From the NCBI RefSeq assembly GCF_010671925.1, contig NZ_JAAHIH010000001.1, forward strand, positions 1,493,053 to 1,557,052: 64,000 nt of DNA, written 5' to 3'. The DNA comes from Moorena sp. SIOASIH (GTDB lineage Bacteria > Cyanobacteriota > Cyanobacteriia > Cyanobacteriales > Coleofasciculaceae). A model generated the notes under the pieces. It did no database searches, was not told the DNA's origin, and was given only the letters and a program-made list of their open reading frames with translations. This document shows positions 7,907 to 15,093 of this stretch, piece after piece. Position 1 is the first letter of the stretch. The number at the start of each line of letters is the position of its first letter. The translations under genes were made by a program, and so were the position numbers.

Positions 7907-9436
7907 TCATACCGTACGTGCGACTTTCACCGCATACGGCTCCTGAGTATCACTGCTCCAATGTAATTGTTGGTGACAACTTTGGTGGACGGCCATAAGG
8001 TTATCCTTTTTCCAGTTTTCATGATTTCCGTCGATGTGGTGTAGGTGAATCCTTTCCTCATCTATGAATTTCAGACCACAATGTCCACAGGAATGGTTCT
8101 GCCTCTTCAAAGCCTTTGAGGTAGCATTATCGTATAGCATGGAGTTCCTTTTACGACCGTAGACTAAATCTCCGTCGTAGGGGGATTTAGTCCCTTTTAC
8201 ATTTACGTGTTGATTTTGTTCATACCCTACTGTTGGGAAGCCTTTCTTGCATAGTTCGGTGGCTTTATATCGGTTTACTTTCTTTTCCTTACGGAACTTT
8301 CGGTTTGCGGTTTCAGCCATAAACCATAAACTATCTCGGGAACTGCTCATGTCACAGCTTTTATGGTAATTCCTCCATCCACGTACGATTGGTGCTAATT
8401 TCTTGGCTTTAATTTCGGCACCATAATTCGAGCTATTGACTACGGCTTTAATCTTCTTACGTATGTTCCGGTGGTTTTCCTCAGAGGGGATGCATCGGAA
8501 TTTTCCGTTTTTCTGGACGCGGAATCTCCACCCCAGGAAGTCAAATCCGTCTGTCGTTTTGGTTAGCTTGGTCTTTGCCTGATTAACCTCTAGACCGCGT
8601 AGGGCTAGGAAGTTGTTCACTTTTTCTAAAATTTTCTCAGCGTTATCCTTTGGCTTGAGAATGAAGACCATATCATCCGCGTAGCGGATGCTGGTGTGAA
8701 CGCTCTCAATTCCATTAAGTGCAATATTGGCTAAGAGTGGACTAACCACACCACCTTGGGGCGTTCCTTGTTCCGGGAATTCCGGATTGATGCCTGCTTT
8801 TAGACATCTGAATATCCCCATCTTCAGACCCGCAGGAGCTAGCAATCTATCCATAATGGAACTGTGGGAGATGCGGTCAAAACACTTTTTAATGTCGAGT
8901 TCTATGATTCTCTTTTTGATGCCGTTGCTGTTGGATTTCAGATGTAAGAATAGCCGTTTTTGTGCGTCTTGGGCACATCGACCAGTTCTAAAACCGTAGC
9001 TGTCGGCACTGAACGTTGCTTCATGAGCTGGTTCCAGAGCAAATTTCGCGCTTACTTGCCATGCTCTGTCCTGGATGGTCGGTACTTTCAGCATTCTCGT
9101 ATCCCCATTTTTCTTAGGTATTGGGATTTCCCTCAACCCTTGGTGCGTCCAATTTTCCGCACTGGAACCTAGCTTTTCAAGTACCTCGAACCTTTCTTTG
9201 TAGGTTAGGGATGCTTTCCCATCTACTCCGGCGGTTCTTTTTCCTTGGTTGAGCTGTGTCACTTGATGGACTGCCAGTAACTGTGCTGAGCGGGATTTCA
9301 GAATCAGTTTTTGCAGAGACCGAGCTTTCTTTAAGTCTCCAGCTTGAACTGCTTTATATACTCGCTTTTGTAGGCGGAAAAGGTTACGGCGGAGTTGTTT
9401 CCACTTTTGACTTTTCCAGAGGTCACTGTATTTCAT
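7907..9436 (-). CDS. ltrA: group II intron-encoded RT-maturase-HNH protein
   Basis: 509 residues. Residues ~60-300 are the reverse transcriptase, with YADD at 252-255 and the block QGTPQGGVVSPLLANIAL. The maturase/thumb domain follows (~310-400, VRGWRNYHKSCD). The C terminus has an HNH endonuclease (CGHCGLKF, LHHIDGN, HQSCHQQLHW) for second-strand cleavage. It needs the intron RNA as partner for splicing and retrohoming (family knowledge). Unusually, its last 11 codons (EPYAVKVARTV) are the intron's domain V read as protein, the stop lying just past it; in the related intron at 32385-34555 the stop comes before domain V. All motifs look intact. Confidence 0.9.
   Translation of the reverse strand: MKYSDLWKSQKWKQLRRNLFRLQKRVYKAVQAGDLKKARSLQKLILKSRSAQLLAVHQVTQLNQGKRTAGVDGKASLTYKERFEVLEKLGSSAENWTHQGLREIPIPKKNGDTRMLKVPTIQDRAWQVSAKFALEPAHEATFSADSYGFRTGRCAQDAQKRLFLHLKSNSNGIKKRIIELDIKKCFDRISHSSIMDRLLAPAGLKMGIFRCLKAGINPEFPEQGTPQGGVVSPLLANIALNGIESVHTSIRYADDMVFILKPKDNAEKILEKVNNFLALRGLEVNQAKTKLTKTTDGFDFLGWRFRVQKNGKFRCIPSEENHRNIRKKIKAVVNSSNYGAEIKAKKLAPIVRGWRNYHKSCDMSSSRDSLWFMAETANRKFRKEKKVNRYKATELCKKGFPTVGYEQNQHVNVKGTKSPYDGDLVYGRKRNSMLYDNATSKALKRQNHSCGHCGLKFIDEERIHLHHIDGNHENWKKDNLMAVHQSCHQQLHWSSDTQEPYAVKVARTV
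7911..7942 (-). ncRNA. group II intron domain V
   Basis: GAGCCGTATGCGG, then GAAA, then the complementary arm TCGCACGTACGGT on the minus strand. This is the 34-nt catalytic hairpin of bacterial group II introns with the AGC-type triad near the base. It lies entirely within the reading frame of the intron protein. Confidence 0.88.
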
Positions 9437-10011
9437 ACGTGTCTACCCATGCTCTTCTATAGTTTGTATATTCTGGATACCCGTCACCAGTTTCCGGTGA
9501 CATCCTACCCGACAGTGGGGATTTAGTTTGGCATAACTTACCGTAGATTCGACCGGCCTACAGACCCGTTACTGCTGTCGTTTTTACTCGTTCCGTCTAT
9601 CAGATTGTTTTGACGATTTAGGGCAATCCACTTTGCCTATCCTCTTCTCGGAAATTACAGATACCTTGCAAAAAGTTCTGTGAGAATGAAAGGATACAGT
9701 CGCACATTTGTATTCAGATTGTGGCTGCGCCGTTAGACACTTTTTTAGGATTTGTTTACCCATGTCGTCTCCCTAAAGCGCGGTAGTGTGGCTAATCTGC
9801 TTCACCTCTAATTCCGCCCTGGTGCCAGCTTCACTCTACAGGTTGCCGCCTGTTCGGTGTGGCCAAGATAAGGAGTCACTTGTTTCCTCAAGGAGTGGGT
9901 TTTCACCACCATCCGATAAACAGTTAGAACTTTTTGGGTTTTTTATTCCCGCGAGTCCCCCTAGTCATACCCCTCCTGTTTCAGTAGGCTCCTACTAGGA
10001 ACGAGCCGCAC

Positions 10012-11185
10012 TTGCAATCAGCGTTGATCAGCCAACCTTTACTAGTCCGGTATAATCCACGCTTTACCCTTTTCCCGCTAAATTTGTAGCTCTTCGGGTT
10101 ATCAGCATTCCATACAGGTATTTTATCCAAGTCCAAGCTAGATGCCTTACTGGTATAGGATTCCTCCTGTTCGATCAATTCAATCCCATATCTGAGACAG
10201 AGGCTTTCCAGCTTGTCTTTGAACATGTAAATCGGAATCTGGAGGTGCGACCCAAGGCCGGGTTCCCCGGCCATTGGAAAGCGCACCTAGCGAATTTTTG
10301 ATTGTTTCGTTTGCCCATATTGACCCTTTGTTTTAGGTCAGGGTTGTACCCGATAACAATCTTGCTGATTTTGTTCTGTATGCACCAATCTACAACATAT
10401 CTAGCGGCTTTGTTGGTAAAATCCCTGATTTTGTGATTACGTTTTCTTAATAACCTAGCCTGTCGATTGGTCAAGGTTTTGATACCTTGCAAATCCTTAA
10501 TAGACTGAAGTTTAGCGTGGCGTTTGTTATAGAACTGATTCTCGGATTTGATTCTTTTGCCGTCAATAATAAATGACTTTTGAGTTGTGCTAACACACGT
10601 AGCAAAATTATCAAGCCCTAAATCTATCCCCAAGACCTCACCAGTCTGCTCAACTTGAGCTAATGTTTCATTTTCATAACAATAGCAGACATCAAAATAC
10701 CTAGCTTTATACTTAGGCAGAATACGAATTTCTTTGACTGTCTTGGATCTGAGTCTTTCTGGAATAGTAAACTGGACTGTCCCATGGGTTTTCTTGAATT
10801 GGCGAGACATAGGAACAGTGAACACCCAGTTTTTCGCGGGCAGTTTATTCCAATCACGCTTCCTTATTGGAATGACAAGAAGAAAATGCCCATCCTTGGG
10901 AAGGTAATTAGGAATCCTAACTTTTTCCTGGTAGCCTCCACTAGATTTAAGCTTGATCAAACCAAAGAAAGATTTAAAGTATCTATCGACAATCTTTAGG
11001 GTTTGTTGAGCAATATCCGTCGGTAACAATTTGTAATTTTCATTCTCTTTCGAGTGATAATAGTTGCTCTCGTATCGTAGATGCTTTCGTTCCTGAAAAA
11101 AGTACTGACGGACATTATAGAGTCCCACATTGAACATATTTTTGCTCAAGTGACACATCTGCCTCAGAGCTAAGATCTGCTGCTT
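10012..11185 (-). pseudogene. tnpB: body of split tnpB (no zinc finger type)
   Basis: About 390 codons homologous to the intact gene at 45440-46702. It includes RuvC Asp in GIDLGLDNF, Glu in EQEESYTSKAS and Asp in INADCN at the intron junction. It is broken three times: the first ten codons are cut off by the RHH-TnpB element (remainder at 12751-12781), a 46-bp palindrome at 10243-10288 shifts the frame after NNQKF, and the group II intron splits it after the third Asp. Only the intron could be removed at RNA level, so the gene is dead. Confidence 0.8.
10243..10288. repeat. palindromic repeat bounded by AGGTGCG / CGCACCT, inside tnpB
   Basis: 46 bp: AGGTGCGACCC, central stem CAAGGCCGGG-TTC-CCCGGCC, then GGAAAGCGCACCT. 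It lies where the homologue at 45440-46702 has none, causing a frameshift. Ends match the copies at 1746 and 22330. Confidence 0.75.
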
Positions 11186-11199
11186 GTGTGACATACTCC

Positions 11200-11229
11200 C
11201 ACACTCACCTTTTCAGGTTGAGTGTGGGC
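11200..11229 (-). ncRNA. right-end hairpin of second TnpB element, likely omega-RNA part
   Basis: CCCACACTCA pairs with TGAGTGTGGG around ACCTGAAAAGG. It matches the hairpin at 3605-3632 and overlaps the tnpB stop, where the guide-RNA scaffold is expected. Confidence 0.5.
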
Positions 11230-12482
11230 TTCTTTCCAACTCCAGCCAACGCTATCGGCTTTCGCCGACGCGGGGCGCGAACGGATACTCGGAAAGCTTT
11301 ACTCCTGACGGGATGCCCCACCGCCAAATTTAATATATTAATCGCCGCGTTCACATCCCTATCTGCTGTATATCCACAATGGGGACAAGAATGAATACGG
11401 TCTTTTAATTTTTTTGGTACTTTTTTGCCACAATTAGAACAGTTCTGACTGGTATTTCTGGGATTCACTGCTTTCGTTAACAACCCAGCATTTAAGGCCG
11501 TAGGCCACGCTACGCGAACGGCTTTGGTTGCAAGGATAGACAGAAATTGACCCCATCCAGCATCAAGAACTGATTTAGCCATTTTTGTTTTAACCAGACC
11601 TTTAATGTTTAACTTCTCATGAGCTATCAGATCATGGTCATCAAGTAAGCTTTTTGCAGTTTTAAAATGGAAATCTTTTCTGGCGTCAGATACCTTCTTG
11701 TGAGCTTTCCCCAACTTAACAACAGCCCTCTTTCTGTTGTTACTCCCCTTTTTAGACCTACTAACAGCTTTTTGGATTTTCTTTAATCGTTTTTGAGCTT
11801 TTCGATAGTACTGAGGGATTGGTACCTCAGTACTATCGGATTTTATCAAGAACGACTTGAGACCCATGTCTATCCCGATAGGATTAGAAACGCTGTCTGC
11901 TGGGATGATGTTTGGGACAGAATCGTCTTGAATAGATAGCGTAATATAGTAACCATCGGCTTTTCGGGTTATAGTGGCTGTTTTTATTTTGAAGCCTTCA
12001 GGAATTGGCCGATGGTAAACCATTTTAACTTTTCCAAATTTAGGAAGAGTTAAAATGTTGCCATTTATAGAGTTCTTAGAAAGGGCAGGAAAAGTAAAAG
12101 ATTTGTATCTATTTTTGCTTTTGAACCTCGGCCTGCCACTCTTTTTACCATTGCTATCACCCTTTAGAAAGCGCTTAAAGGCTAGGTCTACCCGTTTAAC
12201 GCAATCTTGCAAAACTTGAGACTGAACTGCCCCGTACCAGGGTCTGTTTTTCTTCAGCTGAGGCAGAGTTTTCTTTTGAGAAAAGTAATCAGGATTATCC
12301 CTTAACTTTGGTAGATGACACACCAAAGGGCAAGAATTAACAGAACAACGATTTTGCTCATACCAGTTAAACCTGTCAGCAAGCAAGTAGTTATATTGAT
12401 GACGTAACAAATCAAGCCATTTTTCTACTTCCGCTTCCTGTGCTTTTGTCAACCTTAGTCGATACTGGTAAGCTAATCTCAT
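11205..12482 (-). CDS. tnpB: TnpB with in-frame short-repeat insertions
   Basis: 425 residues from the ATG at 12482, preceded by AGGA ten bases upstream and aligned with the start of the copy at 2405; an ATG three codons earlier is possible. Catalytic residues are present: Asp in GIDMGL, Glu in AHEKLN, Asp in DRDVNAA; zinc finger CSNCG and CPHCG. Relative to the copy at 2405-3613 it has eight extra codons (VRVAWPTAL) between helix SILATKA and NAGLL, encoded by a hairpin-tipped repeat, and a second repeat encodes VRAPRRRKP near the C terminus. Both keep the frame, so it may still be functional. Confidence 0.85.
   Translation of the reverse strand: MRLAYQYRLRLTKAQEAEVEKWLDLLRHQYNYLLADRFNWYEQNRCSVNSCPLVCHLPKLRDNPDYFSQKKTLPQLKKNRPWYGAVQSQVLQDCVKRVDLAFKRFLKGDSNGKKSGRPRFKSKNRYKSFTFPALSKNSINGNILTLPKFGKVKMVYHRPIPEGFKIKTATITRKADGYYITLSIQDDSVPNIIPADSVSNPIGIDMGLKSFLIKSDSTEVPIPQYYRKAQKRLKKIQKAVSRSKKGSNNRKRAVVKLGKAHKKVSDARKDFHFKTAKSLLDDHDLIAHEKLNIKGLVKTKMAKSVLDAGWGQFLSILATKAVRVAWPTALNAGLLTKAVNPRNTSQNCSNCGKKVPKKLKDRIHSCPHCGYTADRDVNAAINILNLAVGHPVRSKAFRVSVRAPRRRKPIALAGVGKKPTLNLKR
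11254..11283 (-). repeat. hairpin-tipped short repeat in tnpB C terminus
   Basis: Minus strand: arm GTTCGCGCCCCGCGT, then CGGC-GAAA-GCCG. It is read in frame as part of tnpB. Confidence 0.65.
11494..11521 (-). repeat. hairpin-tipped short repeat inserted in frame in tnpB
   Basis: Minus strand: arm GTTCGCGTAGCGT, then GGCC-TAC-GGCC. The sister gene at 2405 has a single codon where this one has nine, a net gain of 24 bases. Confidence 0.75.
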
Positions 12483-12496
12483 TGTTGCCATATCCT

Positions 12497-12522
12497 GTTT
12501 TTCGACCTATTATTAGGATAAC
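12497..12522. promoter_or_regulatory. conserved intergenic block between tnpB and RHH gene
   Basis: On the minus strand GTTATCCTAATAATAGGTC then GAAAAAC, matching 2364-2390. It lies 14 bp upstream of the tnpB start and 28 bp upstream of the RHH start; a shared promoter/operator is inferred. Confidence 0.45.
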
Positions 12523-12550
12523 ATGCGTTGCAACAAGTGTCAAGTCAAAA

Positions 12551-12724
12551 ATGAAAGATCAAAGATTTGTAATCAGGATGACTAGCTTTGAAAAACGGCA
12601 ATTAAAACAGGAGGCCGATCGCAGAGGAATGACTCCATCCGAATTGCTCAGAAGCTTGATAGCTCGTTTCCCCATCCCGGAAGACCCTGTGCAAAATTCA
12701 TCCCACACTCATGCTGCGCATTGA
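12551..12724 (+). CDS. ribbon-helix-helix (CopG/Arc-like) protein
   Basis: 57 residues from ATG at 12551 (MKDQRFVIRM). A basic beta strand (RFVIRMTSFEKR) is followed by two helices (QLKQEADRRGMTPSELLRSLIARF), the compact RHH fold that binds DNA as a dimer. It is divergent from tnpB with 68 bp between, the same arrangement as at 2065/2405, and is the intact version of that gene. The stop falls in the left-end hairpin of the element. Autoregulation and control of tnpB are inferred from arrangement and family habit; pairing as an antitoxin is less likely, since no toxin is next to it. Confidence 0.75.
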   Translation: MKDQRFVIRMTSFEKRQLKQEADRRGMTPSELLRSLIARFPIPEDPVQNSSHTHAAH

Positions 12725-12732
12725 GGTGTGGG
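12702..12732. other. left-end hairpin of TnpB element
   Basis: CCCACACTCA, then ATGCTGCGCAT, then the complementary TGAGGTGTGGG, followed by GCTTCTTTTG. It is conserved at the left end of the element at 2112 and uses the same stem as the right-end hairpin. It may double as a terminator for the RHH gene. Confidence 0.55.
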
Positions 12733-12750
12733 GCTTCTTTTGCTAGACAG

Positions 12751-12781
12751 CTAAACGAAGATTATTAACTTGAGTTAGCAT
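12751..12781 (-). pseudogene. detached first codons of split tnpB
   Basis: Minus strand MLTQVNNLRL, identical in sense to the start of the tnpB at 45440. It was separated from its gene body at 11185 by the RHH-TnpB element. Confidence 0.7.
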
Positions 12782-12839
12782 CCAGTATTCCCTCTACCGA
12801 CACTAGTATTTGAGCGGAAATGTCTAAGACACGCAACAG

Positions 12840-12958
12840 ATCCAATCTCCAATTCCCAAGGGGCTGTGTGCGGAACCTGCGTCCGCACTTTATACGCCCC
12901 GTCTCCCGCGCATGAAGCGCGGGTATAACGGGAGTCCCCTTGGAGTTGAAAGATGGCT
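12840..12958 (-). other. structured left end of TnpB element
   Basis: The minus strand reads AACTCCAAGGGGACTCCCG through GGCGTATAAAGTGCGGACGC to AGCCCCTTGG. The same ~100 bases precede tnpB at 45275-45380, with changes concentrated in one hairpin loop (CCCGCGC-TTCA-GCGCGGG here). Typical of a left-end secondary structure recognised by a TnpA-type transposase acting in trans. Confidence 0.6.
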
Positions 12959-13041
12959 TAATTGTATTCCACAGCCTACTGGGCATCCTATCGTGTTTAT
13001 GAGAGACCTGACATACTTTTAGGTATAAACAATAAATTTTA

Positions 13042-13216
13042 AAAATCTCAAAGCTATACACAGTAGTAGTATTAGGCAATCCAAGTTAACAGCATACCAT
13101 AACAGGTATCAACTAGCCTAATTTACTCTCTTAAAATAATACAGGAGTCCCTCCATTAAGTCAATCGGGTCGGGGATTTATTATCGGTTAGTCCTAATAT
13201 CCAATGTCACCTCAAC
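13042..13216. repeat. 175-bp direct repeat, copy 1
   Basis: From AAAATCTCAAAGC to CACCTCAAC, it matches 14742-14916 with only a handful of differences. The two copies flank the methyltransferase pseudogene. Neither has an open frame of note. Between copy 1 and the pseudogene lies a GGGGAGAT array. Confidence 0.85.
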
Positions 13217-13327
13217 CTGAGGGGTTGTGGGGAGGGTGGGGAGATGGGGAGATGGGGAGATGGGGAGATGGGGCAGATTTTTATTAAGGGTAATTATCCT
13301 GAGATGATCTAAGCATCCTGGTTGGGC

Positions 13328-14380
13328 TTATTCTTTGTAAATGCGAAGATAGGTTTGTACATAATCCATAGAGAACTGACCGGGATTCTCTCGAATCCTA
13401 GCTGTAAATCTTTGGTAGAATTGGTTGACAATATCAGAAATGTCTTGATTGGATCGATTGCTTAGGGCATTTCTCAATGTATGTTCACTCCAAGAGCGAG
13501 TCGCTTGGGTGAGACCTTGGGCAAATTTCTCTGCATCCCTATCATCTTCGTACTGAGACCGATAAGGGCACCGAATCAGCATGGTTCGGGTATCTCCTAA
13601 TCGTAAGCCAGCTTGATAAACTTCACTTTGAGGGTCTTCAAGACACGCAGTAAACTCGGCTTCTGTTCGGTAATAACTTTGTGATGTAGCGCCAACATAC
13701 TCTTCTGGTTGAATCAATTCCTCAATCTGCATTTGTTTCCAAATTTCGTGCAGAATATCTTTCAGGTTCAAGTCTACCAGGTTGTGCCCTACATAGCGCC
13801 CTTGTTCGTCTACGGATAAGTTGACGGTTACTATTTGACCTCCAGATTTGAGTTCTTTAGCTCTAGCCAGGAGAATAGTGCTCCAGTCAATCTGTGACTG
13901 TGCTTGAAAAATTGCTTTATCTTCTACTGGGGCAGAAACATTGACATCAATATGATTGCTTAGATGTTTGGGTAGCTTACTTAGCCAGTGCATGGCTGTG
14001 GAGGAGAAACCAAAGTCTAGACTATTGGGGGGACAAACAGGTTCATAAAATGATCGTGGAACCATTGAAACTACTAGATTTTGATCACCCTGCATCAATA
14101 ACGTTGCATTTTTACCTAGGGCATTAAAGTCATTACTGGGTAAATCGTTAAATATTACTTCAACAAAAGCCCCGTTATTTTTTTCTTTTATAGTAGCAAT
14201 AATCTGCTGCCATAATCCTTGGCTAGTACCACCGTCTGCAATGCCGTAATCAGCTAGTCTTACCTGTGAATAGTTTTGGATGGGCTGGATTGCTTTTGCT
14301 ACTAAATCCCCAGCAGCTTCGAGACAAAGTTTGGCTCCAAGGGTGTTGATTTAGTAGTTCGATGCCATATAAATTTCCAT
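13328..14380 (-). pseudogene. SABATH-family carboxyl methyltransferase with one in-frame stop
   Basis: One frame of 351 codons from ATG 14380 (MEIYMASNY) is broken only by TAA at 14351-14353. After it comes INTLGAKLCLEAAGDLV, the SAM-binding segment LADYGIADGGTSQGLW, then FYEPVCPPNSLDFGFSSTAM and HWLSKLP. The last two are hallmarks of plant-like salicylate/indole-acetate methyltransferases (Methyltransf_7), which methylate small-molecule carboxylates with S-adenosylmethionine. Downstream of the stop no start codon occurs before 14098, which would lose the SAM site, so the gene is probably dead unless the stop is read through. It lies between 175-bp direct repeats and near the broken FAD oxidoreductase, suggesting remains of a secondary-metabolite locus (inference). 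Confidence 0.75.
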
Positions 14381-15093
14381 GTCATATCCTCTAAAATTAT
14401 GAGTATTTTTTATCCTAATTAAAAAAAAAATCGTCCAAAAAAATAGAAAATTACCTGCCAAATTTTGGTGGTTTATCGGCTATAATTTTTAATTAGTATT
14501 ATAGCCATTGGTCACCAGTTAAGGAATCGCGGAATTTGTCAGGGCAAACCCATCTAATTACTATGAATCCTATCAGTAAATTCAAGCATAATCAATCTAC
14601 ATAGGAGTAGACATCTGAAACTAAATAATTTACGGTTATTGCGTACTGATTATACTAAGTTTTCATAAACGCCTAAAATTATTACTAGGCAATACTTTTA
14701 GGTTTTGAGATACTATGTAGTATAAACGATCAATTATCATCAAAATCTCAAAGCTATACACAGTAGTAGTATTAGGCAATCCAAGTTAACAGCATACCAT
14801 AACAGGTATCAACTAGCCTAATTTACTCTCATAAAATAATACAGGAGTCCCTGCATTAAGTCAATAGGGTCGGGGATTTATTATCGGTTAGTCCTAATAT
14901 TCAATGTCACCTCAACAGTAATGACCCTGTTAATTTTAACAATAATCATAACTATTATTATAAATTTACTGAGAAAATTCCTAAAACCATTGATTTTATC
15001 TAAAACCATTACCAGGGTTGGGTTTAACATAGTGAAACCCAACCTAAGAAGCCAGAAAAGTCAGTCAAGTGGGTATCTGACATCAGTAGGATG
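14381..15093. other. AT-rich gene-free stretch with direct repeat copy 2
   Basis: No credible gene. It holds the second copy of the 175-bp direct repeat (14742-14916), poly-A and poly-T tracts, and a small palindrome GTTGGGTTT...AAACCCAAC (15017-15043) just before the 3' end of the TIR-WD40 gene. Confidence 0.6.
14742..14916. repeat. 175-bp direct repeat, copy 2
   Basis: Same sequence as 13042-13216, exactly 1,700 bp away and in the same orientation. Recombination between the copies would delete the methyltransferase pseudogene. Confidence 0.85.

Larger units (their letters stand above)
7866..10011 (-). mobile_element. group II intron 1
   Basis: The 5' end reads GTGCGGCTCG, fitting the group II consensus GTGYG. 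The 3' end is ...GACTCTAAC, an AY ending. A canonical domain V is at 7911-7942 and a domain VI-like hairpin at 7871-7905. Comparison with the uninterrupted homologue (GATTGCAA then CGGAGC near 46596) fixes both splice points to the base. Length 2,146 nt, with an RT/maturase/HNH gene inside. It is on the sense strand of tnpB just after the third RuvC Asp, so splicing would restore that frame. Confidence 0.85.
11186..12750 (-). mobile_element. second TnpB-only element with divergent RHH gene
   Basis: Inserted in the N-terminal codons of another tnpB: the host reads CGTTTAG at 12751-12757 and resumes at AAGCAGCAG at 11185 (minus strand). Left- and right-end hairpins share the stem CCCACACTCA and match the element at 2112-3643. 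Both elements sit 3' of TTTAG, a likely target motif, and both right ends finish with GTCAC. No tnpA. Confidence 0.75.
7720..12958 (-). mobile_element. TnpB element carrying a group II intron, a second TnpB element and a palindrome
   Basis: The minus-strand sequence matches the intact element at 45266-46772. The right end is the hairpin TCCCTCAC...GTGAGGGA followed by GTGTCAA at 7720. The left end is the structured region beginning AACTCCAAGGGGACTCCCG near 12958. Without the inserts it would be ~1.5 kb. Nested inside are the group II intron (7866-10011), a palindromic repeat (10243-10288) and the RHH-TnpB element (11186-12750). The whole composite interrupts the FAD-oxidoreductase gene. Left boundary good to about 10 bases. 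Confidence 0.75.

Noticed and set aside
12765..13079. 104-codon minus-strand frame upstream of the split tnpB
   Set aside because: It covers the structured, non-coding left end of the TnpB element and flanking repeat DNA. Its homologue at 45275-45440 is not open in the same way.
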